From contig QHSX01000038.1 of the NCBI GenBank assembly GCA_003221695.1, positions 248,001 to 312,000 on the forward strand: a stretch of 64,000 nt of DNA. The letters are read 5' to 3'. The translations under genes were made by a program, and so were the position numbers. How positions within the stretch are numbered: the first letter of the stretch is position 1; each line of letters begins with the position of its first letter. This DNA is from Candidatus Rokuibacteriota bacterium. GTDB lineage: Bacteria > Methylomirabilota > Methylomirabilia > Rokubacteriales > CSP1-6. Below, piece by piece: positions 1-8,510 of the stretch. Below the pieces are notes generated by a model. The model ran no database searches, had not been told where the DNA came from, and was given only the letters and a program-made list of their open reading frames with translations.

Positions 1-2
1 GC

Positions 3-437
3 GCCGGCTGGGTCGGGCGCGACCCGACGGCGATCGACCTCGTGCAGGGCCGGCCGAGCTGGAAGAAGGTCAACGAGATCTACAAGACATACAGCCGCGG
101 CCAGACCATGGGAGAGCTCGCCATGCGCGAGATCACGGGTCTGCTCTGGATGGCGGACACGATCAACCGCGCGAAGTCGGTCGAGCCCGCGGCGCTGGCC
201 CAAGCGGCCATGGACACCAACACCCCGCCCGAGCAGCTGATCATCGACTACAAGGGCATCCGGTTCAATCAGAACCATCAGAACGAGCTGGCGACCGGCG
301 TCGTCACGCAGATCGGCTGGGACGGCGAGAAGCACACCGTCTGGCCGTGGGAGCTCGCGAAGCGGGCGAACTTCAAGATCCTCTACCCCAACCCGGGCTG
401 GCAGGAGCGGGACAGCACGCCCAAGCCGGCTGAGTGA
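3..437 (+). CDS. Branched-chain amino acid ABC transporter, periplasmic binding protein (C-terminal fragment)
   Basis: The frame is open from the first bases, so this is the last ~144 residues of a protein that begins outside the window. Visible features are a Trp/Lys-rich helix, 'TIN' followed by 'AALAQAAMDT', a short beta segment near 'DYKGIRFNQNHQNE', and a C-terminal stretch mentioning export-type 'VWPWELAKRANFKILYPNPGW'. This matches the C-terminal lobe of LivK-like (Peripla_BP_6) binding proteins. The assignment rests mostly on context: the next four genes, starting 9 bp downstream, are livH, livM, livG and livF. The mature protein would capture the substrate outside the membrane and deliver it to LivHM. 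The exact ligand (amino acid, amide, urea or aromatic acid) cannot be told. Confidence 0.8.
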   Translation, partial: AGWVGRDPTAIDLVQGRPSWKKVNEIYKTYSRGQTMGELAMREITGLLWMADTINRAKSVEPAALAQAAMDTNTPPEQLIIDYKGIRFNQNHQNELATGVVTQIGWDGEKHTVWPWELAKRANFKILYPNPGWQERDSTPKPAE

Positions 438-446
438 AGCGCGCTC

Positions 447-1319
447 GTGACGCTCCTCCTCCAGGCGATCGTCAACGGGCTCGAGATGGGGTTTCTCTAC
501 GCTCTCGTCGCGGTGGGGCTCACCATCATCTGGGGCCTCATGGAGATGATCAACTTCGCCCACGGCGAGTTCCTGATGCTCGGTATGTTCGGCGCCTGGT
601 GGGCGAGCGTCGCCTTCGGCCTCGACCCGCTCCTCTCGATCGTCCCGGTGGGGCTCGCGATGTACGCGCTCGGCGTGCTCGTCTACCGGCAGCTCATGCG
701 GCGCGTCCAGCGGGGCGACCCCTTCACCCAGATCTTCGCGACGGTCGGCCTCCTCTTTCTCCTGCAGAACTCTGCCGTCGCGGTCTTCACGAGCGACTAC
801 CGCTACCTCTCGGACACGCTGCTCACCCGGCTCAGCGGCGCGAACGTTAACCTGCTCGGCATCACCATCGGCGTCCCGCTCCTGATCGGCGCGCTCCTGG
901 CGCTCGTGCTGTTCCTCGCTCTCTACCTTCTGATCGACCGCACCGAGTTCGGGCTGGCGCTCCGGGCGACGGCGGAAGACCGTGAGGCGGCGATGCTCGT
1001 CGGCATCCGGCCGCAGAAGATGTTCGCCGTCGCCTGGGGCCTCGGGGCGGCGCTCGTCGCCGTCGCCGGGGCGATCCTGGCTAACTTCTTCGCCGTCTTC
1101 CCCCAGGTCGGCTTCCCGTTCACCGTCCTCGCCTACGCGATCGTCGCGCTCGGCGGGTTCGGCTCGATCCTCGGCACGCTCCTCGCCGCGCTCCTGGTCG
1201 GCGTGGTCCAGAGCGTCACGACCGTGTACCTGCCGCCGGCGTTCAAGGACGCGTTCGTCTTCGCCTCGTACATCGTGATCGGGCTCTGTCGACCCCAGGG
1301 GCTCTTTGGACGGTTCTAG
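447..1319 (+). CDS. livH: Branched-chain amino acid ABC transporter permease LivH
   Basis: A 290-residue, strongly hydrophobic protein with about eight membrane segments. The LivH-type hallmark is the N-terminal 'GLTIIWGLMEMINFAHGEF' region (residues ~27-45), and the cytoplasmic coupling loop 'ALRATAEDREAAMLVGI' lies near residue 170. It forms half of the inner-membrane channel with LivM. I chose the GTG at 447, 9 bp after the binding-protein stop, because it precedes the first membrane helix directly. Its 3' end overlaps livM by 14 bp, which implies translational coupling in one operon. Confidence 0.93.
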   Translation: MTLLLQAIVNGLEMGFLYALVAVGLTIIWGLMEMINFAHGEFLMLGMFGAWWASVAFGLDPLLSIVPVGLAMYALGVLVYRQLMRRVQRGDPFTQIFATVGLLFLLQNSAVAVFTSDYRYLSDTLLTRLSGANVNLLGITIGVPLLIGALLALVLFLALYLLIDRTEFGLALRATAEDREAAMLVGIRPQKMFAVAWGLGAALVAVAGAILANFFAVFPQVGFPFTVLAYAIVALGGFGSILGTLLAALLVGVVQSVTTVYLPPAFKDAFVFASYIVIGLCRPQGLFGRF

Positions 1320-2355
1320 CGGACGGCGCCGGGCGCGGCTCGCGCTCGCCGCCGGCGTCCTCCTGGGCCTCGCCTACCCGATCCCCCTCCAGTGGAGTGG
1401 CTACACCTACTTCCACACCGTCGGCTTCCTCGTCCTGATCAACGCCATGCTCGGCGTCGGCTGGAACGTCATCGGCGGCTGGGCGGGCCAGTTCGACTTC
1501 GGGCCCCAGGTGTTCTTCGCGATCGGCGCCTACACGGCGGCGATCCTCTTCGTGCACGTGGGACTGAGCCCGTGGCTCGGCATGCTCGCCGGGGTGCTCG
1601 CGGCGATGGGGATCTGCGCGCTCGTGACCTATCCGCTGACGCGCCTGCGCGGCCACTACTTCGCCATCTCCACCGTGGCGATCTGGATGATCGCGCAGCC
1701 GATCGGCGCGACCTGGGAGTTCATCAACGGGAGCCGCGGCCTCTTCATCCCGATGCAGGGGGCGCAGGGCGTGCTCGGGGCGACGGCGAGCCTGCAGTTC
1801 GCCGGCCGCACCAAGGCCCTCGGCTACTACTATGTCGCCTTCGGCCTCCTCGGGCTCACCCTCTGGCTCCTCAGGCTCGTCGAGCACTCGAAGCTCGGCT
1901 TCTACTTCAGGGCGATCCGCGACGACCAGGAGGGCGCCGAGGGCATCGGCATCGACAGCCGGCTGTACAAGGTGATCGCGCGCTCCATCACGGCGGCGGT
2001 CTTCGCGGCGGGGGGCGTCCTCTACGGCTTCTGGGCGCTCGCGGTCTTTCCGGAGCAGGTGCTCGATCTCAACTGGTCCACGCTGCCGATCATGGCCACG
2101 GTGGTCGGCGGGATCGGCCGCCTCTGGGGCCCGGTGCTGGGGGCGGTGATCCTGATCCCGATCTCGCAGATCATGTCCACGACGCTCGGCACGGGGCCGC
2201 TCGCGGGCCGCGGCATCGACCTGATCGTCTACGGCGTCATCATCGTCCTGATCGCGGCGCTCCGCCCGACCGGGATCCTCTCGCTCCCGTGGAGCCGCTG
2301 GGCGCGCCGGCTCGCGGGACGCCCGGCCTCGGGCCGACTCGTGGGGCACGGCTGA
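1306..2355 (+). CDS. livM: Branched-chain amino acid ABC transporter permease LivM
   Basis: A 349-residue integral membrane protein, the partner permease of LivH. Family motifs seen are 'GWNVIGGWAGQFDFGPQVFF' near residues 50-70 (the LivM version of the GQxSxG region) and the coupling helix 'FRAIRDDQEGAEGIGID' near residue 205. The likely start is the TTG at 1306, inside the end of livH. Its C-terminus is Arg-rich and ends 2 bp before the livG GTG. Length and order match standard livHMGF operons. Confidence 0.93.
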   Translation: MDGSSGRRRARLALAAGVLLGLAYPIPLQWSGYTYFHTVGFLVLINAMLGVGWNVIGGWAGQFDFGPQVFFAIGAYTAAILFVHVGLSPWLGMLAGVLAAMGICALVTYPLTRLRGHYFAISTVAIWMIAQPIGATWEFINGSRGLFIPMQGAQGVLGATASLQFAGRTKALGYYYVAFGLLGLTLWLLRLVEHSKLGFYFRAIRDDQEGAEGIGIDSRLYKVIARSITAAVFAAGGVLYGFWALAVFPEQVLDLNWSTLPIMATVVGGIGRLWGPVLGAVILIPISQIMSTTLGTGPLAGRGIDLIVYGVIIVLIAALRPTGILSLPWSRWARRLAGRPASGRLVGHG

Positions 2356-2357
2356 GC

Positions 2358-3078
<721 letters not shown>

Positions 3079-3089
<11 letters not shown>

Positions 3090-3831
3090 GCCCGCGCCGC
3101 CCGTTTCGCGCGACGGCGCGCTCCTGGACATGCGCGACGTCGAGGTGGCGTATGGCGCCGGCGTGCTCGCCCTCCAGGGTGTCTCGCTCCACGTGCGCCC
3201 GGGCGAGATCGTGGCGCTCATCGGAGCGAACGGCGCCGGCAAGACCACGCTCCTCAAGACGATCGCGGGGCTGGTCGCCCCCCGAAGCGGCGAGATTCGC
3301 TTCGCGGGCCGGCCCATCGGCGATCTCGAGGCGCCCGACCGTGTGCGGCTGGGCGTGGCGCTCGTCCCCGAGGGGCGGCGGCTCTTCAGCCGCCTGACCG
3401 TCGCCGAGAACCTGACCCTGGGGACCTTCACCAACGCCGAAGCCGCCCACCGGCGGGAGATGCTCGACCGGGTCTACACGCTCTTCCCCGTCCTCCGCGA
3501 GCGCGCCCGCCAGCGCGCCGGGACACTCTCGGGCGGCGAGGGGCAGATGCTGGCGATCGCCCGCGCGCTCATGTCACGCCCGCGCTTTCTGATGCTCGAC
3601 GAGCCGAGCCTCGGCATCATGCCCCGCCTCGTCGACGCCATTCTGGAAGCGCTGGCGCGCCTGCACCGGGCCGAGGGGCTGGCGATGTTCCTCGTCGAGC
3701 AGAACGTGCCGGCGGCGCTCGAGCTCGCGACCCGAGGCTACGTGCTCCAGACCGGGCGCGTGGTGCTCGAGGGAACCAGCCGCGACCTGCTGGGAAGCGA
3801 GCTCGTGCGGAAGGCGTATCTGGGGATGTGA
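3079..3831 (+). CDS. livF: Branched-chain amino acid ABC transporter ATPase LivF
   Basis: A 250-residue ABC ATPase, the second nucleotide-binding subunit. Walker A is 'GANGAGKTT' (residues 49-57), the signature is 'LSGGEGQM' (a slight variant of LSGGEQQ), Walker B is 'FLMLDEPSLGI', and the switch histidine is replaced by Gln-Asn in 'LVEQNVPAAL', as is usual in LivF. The GTG start at 3079 overlaps livG. It is the last gene of the Liv operon; about 190 bp without a clear gene or terminator follow. Confidence 0.93.
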
Positions 3832-4023
3832 GGGGTGATGGTCAGGGGAACGTCGAAGGTGATCTTTGCAACGGCGGTGAGCGTCTCGAAACCAACTGGA
3901 TTCTGTACACCTGAGCAGACAGGAGCGCCGACCAGCGTTCATGCAGGTCCGCAGATGGTCTCCAACGCGACCGAGTGTTCACGAGATTGACCGTGGCGCG
4001 GACGGCCATGCTAGCGTGGTGGC

Positions 4024-4568
4024 GTGGACATCGGCGCCGTCCGCGCGGACATCAGCCTTCTGAAGGGGCGGATCGGGGAAGGGTTCGTGGAGGCGATTCT
4101 GCGTCGGGCCGGATATTTTGTGGCGCGTGTCGGACGAGAGACTCAGATGCCCCGCCTCATGAAGAGCGGCACCGACACGTATCTGCCCGATCTCCTGGCC
4201 TGGAGGAAGGAGAACACGGGAGGGAGAAAAGCGACACACCACTCTACCGGTTCGTCGCCGTCGAAGTGAAATATCGCTGGAACCCCGATGATCTCATGCG
4301 GCGCCCGGCTCCTCAGGAGCTCGCTGATGCCTACCAGCAGTGGCCAGACTTTCGCGTTGTCCTGGTGACCGATCACCCCCCAGAGGACCGTTCGTGTTTC
4401 CAGGTCGTCAGGTGGAATAACGCGGGCGTGGCCGAGTCGGAGGATCTCGTGAACGCCGGCCTCGACATCTACCAGGGCACGATCGACATCTTCTCGGCTC
4501 TGCTCAGGGAAGTGTTCCGCGTACTCAGCGACGCCACGGTCGGCGACAGTCGACGAGGCGGCAGCTAG
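4024..4568 (+). pseudogene. Frameshifted PD-(D/E)XK nuclease-like hypothetical gene
   Basis: Two overlapping frames join into one plausible protein of about 180 residues. The first frame runs from the GTG at 4024 ('MDIGAVRADISLLKGRIGE') to the 'LPDLLAW' segment. The second continues from about 4220 with 'YRFVAVEVKYRWNPDD' and runs to the stop at 4568. The order Asp in LPDLLAW followed by Glu-Val-Lys in AVEVKYR fits the PD-(D/E)XK nuclease-like fold. The switch occurs in the run 'gggagggagaaaag' near 4212-4226 and corresponds to one missing (or two extra) bases. Either the gene is broken or the assembly has an indel. It converges with the GHKL ATPase gene downstream. Its function is unknown and the nuclease assignment is tentative. 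Confidence 0.5.
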
Positions 4569-4588
4569 CCTCTGGCCGCGGAGCTCGG

Positions 4589-6175
4589 CTACCTTCGCCG
4601 GCTACTCTTCTGCCGCTCGATCGCGGCGCCCCAGCTCGTGAGAAACGCGGTGACGAACGCGTGTTCCTTCGCCGGCTCGACGGCGAGCGGCGCGAGCGCG
4701 AGCGCCGTGGCGAGCGCGAGATGATAGCCCTCCGAGCGCGAGGCGACGGCGCGACGGTACGCCGGGTGCGCCTCGTTGACCCGCACCGTCGATTCCACCA
4801 GGCGCGCCAACTCAGAATCGTTTGGGCGCGCCTCGAACTTGATGCTCAGGCCGTAGCGCGCCGGCTGGCGCGGGCCGCGCGCGCCGGGCAGACGCGCCTC
4901 GGCCGTGCGGGGTTGAGCGGGCTCCGCGCCCTCCGGCGCCTCGGCGGCGGGCTCGCCAGTCTCCGCCCGCGCCGCGGGCGGGAGCTCTCGCACGATCGGT
5001 TCCGCCGATTCCGGCTCTGACACTGCCAGCAGCGCGGCGGGTCCATGGCCGTCGTCGGGCCTCGGGCTCGGCCGGCCAGCCGGCAGCCGCCGCTGACCGC
5101 CAGCACGCTGCTCGACGAGCGTCGCGAGGAGGGGGAACTCGTCGGCGAGGTCGATCAGGACAGCTTCGAGATCGCGCTCGACGGGCCGGGCGGCGCGCCG
5201 CCGCGCGGGCTCACCCGCGTCTCGCGCGTCGCCCCAGAGCGCGAGCTGGCGCGAGACCGCCTCCTGGACCGCCTTGCGATAGGCAAGGTAGGTCGCGCCG
5301 CGCGCGCCGCCGCGGACGAAGTCGGCTTTGTTGAGCGTCAAACACTCGGCGAGGCCCGGCACCTCGATCAAGCCGCCGACGCGCTCGCCCGCGCTGGGTG
5401 CCACGCCGAGCCAGTCCCAGCCGCGCTTGATGACCTTGCCGAACGTGCTCACCGCGATGCCACGGCGCTCCTCGGGGAGCGGCAGGGGGTCGCGCACCAT
5501 GTAGCCGGCGGCTGCGGGCTTGCGCTTGCGCGCGAGGCGCACAGCGATGGGCGCCACGTCCGGCGCGCTCCAGCCCTGCTTCACGAGCCGCGCGCCGTTC
5601 AGGACGAAGTCCACATCGCGAGGGTAGCGGCCGGCCAGGATCTCCGTCAGTGCGGGGTCGAGCAGCGACTGGAACTGTCGGCGCAGGACGCCTTCGATGA
5701 AGCCCGGGTCGAGGAGCGGCGAGAGGGCGTTGGCGAGCGTGAGCCGCACGGCGGTGCCGCGCTCGGCGACGAGCCCCGGCGGCGCGACCCAGCGCCACGG
5801 CGCCCGGTGACGGGACGAGAGTCCCCAGGCCGTGGCCACGTGGTGCTTGCCGAGCCGCGTCTCCGTGAGCACCTGGCGAGAGACGAGGAGACCGATCTTG
5901 ATCCCGACGCCGGCGAACCCGATGCGCTCTCCACGGACCTTGGTGCTGGCGGCGATGTCGTGATAGCGCCGAAGCTCGCGGCGCCGCATCCCCATCCCGT
6001 CGTCCCCGATGGTGAGCGCCGGGGCAGCCGGGTCGGTGCTGATCGTGATGGTCGTGGCGCCCGAGTCGAGTGAGTTCGCCACGATCTCGGTGAGGATGGT
6101 CTCCTCAGTGCCGCCGGGGTAGGCGTCGCGGAGATCCTCGAGCAGGTGCAGGAGGTCGACGCGCGTCTCGCCCAT
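4589..6175 (-). CDS. GHKL-family ATPase (Hsp90/MutL/MORC-like ATP-binding protein)
   Basis: A 528-residue protein whose first ~200 residues form a Bergerat-fold ATPase. The N box is 'EIVANSLDSGATTI' (Glu30, Asn34), the next motif is 'IGDDGMGM' (57-63), and the lid/glycine motif is 'GERIGFAGVGIKIG' (82-96). This is the HATPase_c_3 type seen in Hsp90, MutL and MORC, not a histidine kinase, since no HisKA domain is present. Residues ~330-440 are a low-complexity Pro/Ala/Glu/Arg linker, and a helical C-terminal domain (~445-528) follows. The start at 6175 begins directly with the ATPase domain. No partner is in an operon with it. The role is unknown; DNA-associated or chaperone-like functions are possible. 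Confidence 0.75.
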   Translation of the reverse strand: MGETRVDLLHLLEDLRDAYPGGTEETILTEIVANSLDSGATTITISTDPAAPALTIGDDGMGMRRRELRRYHDIAASTKVRGERIGFAGVGIKIGLLVSRQVLTETRLGKHHVATAWGLSSRHRAPWRWVAPPGLVAERGTAVRLTLANALSPLLDPGFIEGVLRRQFQSLLDPALTEILAGRYPRDVDFVLNGARLVKQGWSAPDVAPIAVRLARKRKPAAAGYMVRDPLPLPEERRGIAVSTFGKVIKRGWDWLGVAPSAGERVGGLIEVPGLAECLTLNKADFVRGGARGATYLAYRKAVQEAVSRQLALWGDARDAGEPARRRAARPVERDLEAVLIDLADEFPLLATLVEQRAGGQRRLPAGRPSPRPDDGHGPAALLAVSEPESAEPIVRELPPAARAETGEPAAEAPEGAEPAQPRTAEARLPGARGPRQPARYGLSIKFEARPNDSELARLVESTVRVNEAHPAYRRAVASRSEGYHLALATALALAPLAVEPAKEHAFVTAFLTSWGAAIERQKSSRRR

Positions 6176-6289
6176 CGCGGGTAGAGTACAGCCTCTCGAT
6201 GGCCGACTGGTGCTGGAAGGCTGGCTCGAGACTGATCCCTCCGGTCAGAGACTCACCAGGCCCGCTCCTGCCCGGAGCCGCCGAACCTC

Positions 6290-6323
6290 CTGATACTTCT
6301 GGAAATTCGGATTCCGGTATCAG
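6290..6323. repeat. Inverted repeat (CTGATAC...GTATCAG) upstream of the lytic transglycosylase gene
   Basis: A perfect 7-bp inverted repeat has its arms at 6290-6296 and 6317-6323. Nested inside are GGAA (6301-6304) and TTCC (6312-6315). It lies in the 168-bp gap between two divergent genes and could be an operator or an RNA hairpin. The right arm overlaps the promoter-like motif listed next. Confidence 0.4.
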
Positions 6324-6330
6324 ATTTGCC
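6315..6330 (+). promoter_or_regulatory. GG-N10-GC element, possible sigma-54-type -24/-12 promoter
   Basis: The sequence CGGTATCAGATTTGCC has GG and GC dinucleotides exactly ten bases apart, as in -24/-12 promoters. It shares 12 of 15 positions with a similar site at 16444-16458. The predicted transcription start would fall only a few bases before the ATG at 6344, which weakens the promoter reading. Confidence 0.25.
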
Positions 6331-6343
6331 CTGTAGTCCTCCC

Positions 6344-6928
6344 ATGGCGCGGTACTGGGCTCAGGCCATCCTCCTCGGCGTCACGGTCGCGGTCACGACA
6401 GCGGCCCCTGCGGGCGCGCAGACATACAAGCTGGCCGACCATCACGCCTATTCCCGTGAGATCGCCGAGGCGGCCGCCCGACACGCGGTGCCGGAGCGTC
6501 TCGTCTGGGCGGTCATCCGGGCGGAGTCGGGATTCGACCCGCGAGCGGTGTCCAGACAGGGCGCGCGGGGGCTCATGCAGCTCATGCCGGAGACGGCCGC
6601 GATGCTCGGCGTCCGGGACGCCTTCAACCCGCGCGAGAACATCGACGCGGGCGTCCGCCATCTGCGCGCCCTCATCGAGCGCTTCAGGAACGATCTGCGT
6701 CTCGCGATCGCGGCCTACAACGCCGGCGAGCGGGCGGTGGCGGTGTACGGCGGCGTCCCGCCGTATCCAGAGACGCGGGAGTACGTGACGCAGGTGCTCC
6801 GCTTCTACGGGGCGCCGATCGAGCTGGTCGAGCTGCCGTCGGGCGTCTATCGGATCACCCAGCGCGACGGCACCGTCGTCTACACGAACATCCCGCACGC
6901 CTACCGACCGCACCGGACCGGAGGCTGA
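6344..6928 (+). CDS. Lytic transglycosylase (SLT domain) with C-terminal DUF4124-like tail
   Basis: A 194-residue secreted murein-cleaving enzyme. Residues 1-26 are a signal peptide ending in 'APAGAQ'. The SLT domain spans ~35-150, with the catalytic Glu61 in 'RAESGFDPRAVS', then 'GARGLMQLMPETA' and 'LAIAAYNAGE', which are the family landmarks. The last ~25 residues, 'YRITQRDGTVVYTNIP', resemble the short DUF4124 segment. It would cleave the MurNAc-GlcNAc bond in the periplasm. I chose the ATG at 6344 over the upstream in-frame TTG (6326) because it starts a clean signal peptide. Confidence 0.9.
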   Translation: MARYWAQAILLGVTVAVTTAAPAGAQTYKLADHHAYSREIAEAAARHAVPERLVWAVIRAESGFDPRAVSRQGARGLMQLMPETAAMLGVRDAFNPRENIDAGVRHLRALIERFRNDLRLAIAAYNAGERAVAVYGGVPPYPETREYVTQVLRFYGAPIELVELPSGVYRITQRDGTVVYTNIPHAYRPHRTGG

Positions 6929-6929
6929 G

Positions 6930-8159
6930 TCAGGCGATCTCGAACGCGAGGCGCGCGTGGGCGCTGCGGAGCGCCTGCTCGACCTCCTCCGGCCCCTCGC
7001 CGCGCGCGAAGATGAAGCCGAGGTACTGCCAGCCCTCGGGCAGGGGGAGCAGGTCCTGACCTGCGTGAGCGGTGATCGCGATCTCCTCGACGCCGGCCAC
7101 GGCCTCCGCCGCGTTCTGACCGCGCACGGCCACGAGCCGCCCGGCGCGCGGGATCGGGATCATCATGACGCCAGCCGCGCGTCGCTCGCGGTCGAACGAG
7201 TCGATCTTCCAGCCGAGCGCGTGGCGCAGGATCAGCTCCTCGAGCGTCATGCCGGTCCCGAACCGGAGGGTGCGGGAGCAGAGGCCCCCGATCGAGCGGG
7301 CGGCGACCTCGATGACCCAGGGGCCCGCGTCGTTCACCCGGAGCTCGGCGTGGATGGGCCCCTCGGTGAGCCCGAGCGCGGCGCACGCGCGCAGCGTGAC
7401 CTCCGCGATGCGCGCCTGCGTCTCGGCGCGGAGGCGCGAGGGCGTCACATAAATCGTCTCCTCGAAGAAAGGCCCGTCGAGCGGGTCGGGCTTGTCGAAG
7501 AGGGCGAGGGTCTGGAGGCCGCCCGCCGTGAGCAGGCCTTCGAGCGCGACCTCCCGTCCGGGAACGAACTCCTCCACCAGGAGCGCTGCCGCAAGATCGC
7601 CGCTCACGGCGACGTCGTCGCGCGCGAGGATGGCCGCGATCCGCCGGAACGCGGCGACGAAGGCGTCGGGGTCGTCGGCGCGGATCACGCCACGACTCGC
7701 CGAGAGCGCCAGGGGCTTCAGCACGCACGGGTACGCGACCTCGCGCGCGACGCGCGTCGGGTTTTCCGTGAGGGCGACGCGGCGGAAACGCGGCGCCGGG
7801 ACGCCGGCGGCCTGGAGCCGGCGGCGCATCTCGTCCTTGTTCCTGGCGGCGGAGGCGGCGGCGACGGGGTTCGCGCGGAGGCCGAGGCGCCCGGCGACCG
7901 CGGCGGCGACGACGGTGGTGAGATCGTCCACGGCGACGACCGCGTCGATCGGCCGGCGGCCGGCGAAGCGCGCGACGGTCTCCGCGGCGCCGGCGGGGTC
8001 GGCGAAGTCGAGGGTGATTAGATTTCCGGGCGCGCTCGCCTCGAGGGTGCTGGGGCGTTCGGAGGCGCAGACCAGGTCGACACCGAGCTTGGTGGCGGCG
8101 TCGACGAACGCCTGCGTGCGGTACGTCGTGGTCGGCAGGAGCAAGAGGAGTCGCGCCAT
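6930..8159 (-). CDS. ATP-grasp carboxylate-amine ligase family protein
   Basis: A 409-residue ATP-grasp enzyme. The N-terminal Rossmann-like lobe (1-100) is followed by 'NKDEMRRRLQAAGVPAPRF' (~108-126), the ATP-binding lysine region 'YPCVLKPLALSASRGV' (~143-158), 'LLVEEFVPGREVALEG' (~195-210), and the metal-binding segment 'GPIHAELRVNDAGPWVIEVAAR' (~275-300). The last ~80 residues resemble the C-terminal domain of L-amino-acid ligases and carnosine synthase relatives. It should join a carboxylate to an amine with ATP, but substrates cannot be inferred. It is separated from the NifU-like gene on the same strand by a strong hairpin. Confidence 0.85.
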   Translation of the reverse strand: MARLLLLLPTTTYRTQAFVDAATKLGVDLVCASERPSTLEASAPGNLITLDFADPAGAAETVARFAGRRPIDAVVAVDDLTTVVAAAVAGRLGLRANPVAAASAARNKDEMRRRLQAAGVPAPRFRRVALTENPTRVAREVAYPCVLKPLALSASRGVIRADDPDAFVAAFRRIAAILARDDVAVSGDLAAALLVEEFVPGREVALEGLLTAGGLQTLALFDKPDPLDGPFFEETIYVTPSRLRAETQARIAEVTLRACAALGLTEGPIHAELRVNDAGPWVIEVAARSIGGLCSRTLRFGTGMTLEELILRHALGWKIDSFDRERRAAGVMMIPIPRAGRLVAVRGQNAAEAVAGVEEIAITAHAGQDLLPLPEGWQYLGFIFARGEGPEEVEQALRSAHARLAFEIA

Positions 8160-8190
8160 CGCGTTCGGCCTGGCATCTCCCGCCGAAGGG

Positions 8191-8216
8191 CCGGCCGCCG
8201 CCGGGCCGGCGGCCGG
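8191..8216 (-). terminator. GC-rich perfect 10-bp hairpin after the NifU-like gene
   Basis: The arms CCGGCCGCCG (8191-8200) and CGGCGGCCGG (8207-8216) are perfectly complementary, with a 6-nt loop. The hairpin begins 1 bp after the stop codon of the minus-strand NifU-like gene. No T tract follows, so it could be a terminator or an mRNA-stabilising stem. Confidence 0.45.
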
Positions 8217-8217
8217 A

Positions 8218-8499
8218 CTAGGCTTTACCCGGCGTGTAGTAGGGGTTCGCGCCCGCGGCGTGGTCGGTCGTGTCCAGGACCTCGACGACCTCGGGGAGCT
8301 CTTCCTTGATGAGCCGCTCGATGCCGGCCTTCAGGGTGACGTCGGCGGCGCCGCACCCCTGGCACCCGCCGCCCATCTGGAGGTAGACCCGGTTGTCCTG
8401 GACGTCGATCAGCTCGACGTAACCGCCGTGGCCGGCAACCGCCGGGTTGATCGTGGTGTCGATCAACTCCTGGACCCTGGTCTTCAGATCGTCGCTCAT
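8218..8499 (-). CDS. NifU C-terminal-domain iron-sulfur scaffold protein
   Basis: A 93-residue protein consisting of a single NifU-like domain. 'INPAVAGHGGYVELIDV' leads to the cluster-binding motif 'MGGGCQGCGAADVTLKAGI', with a CxxC pair (~Cys45, Cys48). Such stand-alone NifU/NfuA-type domains carry and deliver Fe-S clusters. It starts 11 bp after the read-through stop of the radical SAM gene and uses a Shine-Dalgarno (AGAGGTG) in that gap, so the two are probably co-transcribed. A cluster donor next to a radical SAM [4Fe-4S] protein makes functional sense. Confidence 0.93.
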   Translation of the reverse strand: MSDDLKTRVQELIDTTINPAVAGHGGYVELIDVQDNRVYLQMGGGCQGCGAADVTLKAGIERLIKEELPEVVEVLDTTDHAAGANPYYTPGKA

Positions 8500-8510
8500 G
8501 GCTGCACCTC

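Noticed and set aside
1243-2349. A 368-residue minus-strand ORF rich in Arg, Asp and Glu across livM
   Set aside because: It is the antisense shadow of livM in GC-rich DNA: no recognisable motif, and the plus-strand frame has membrane segments and family motifs.
3832-4023. Possible promoter TTGACC / GCTAGC at 3987-4015
   Set aside because: The -10 half is weak and the gene it would drive is frameshifted.
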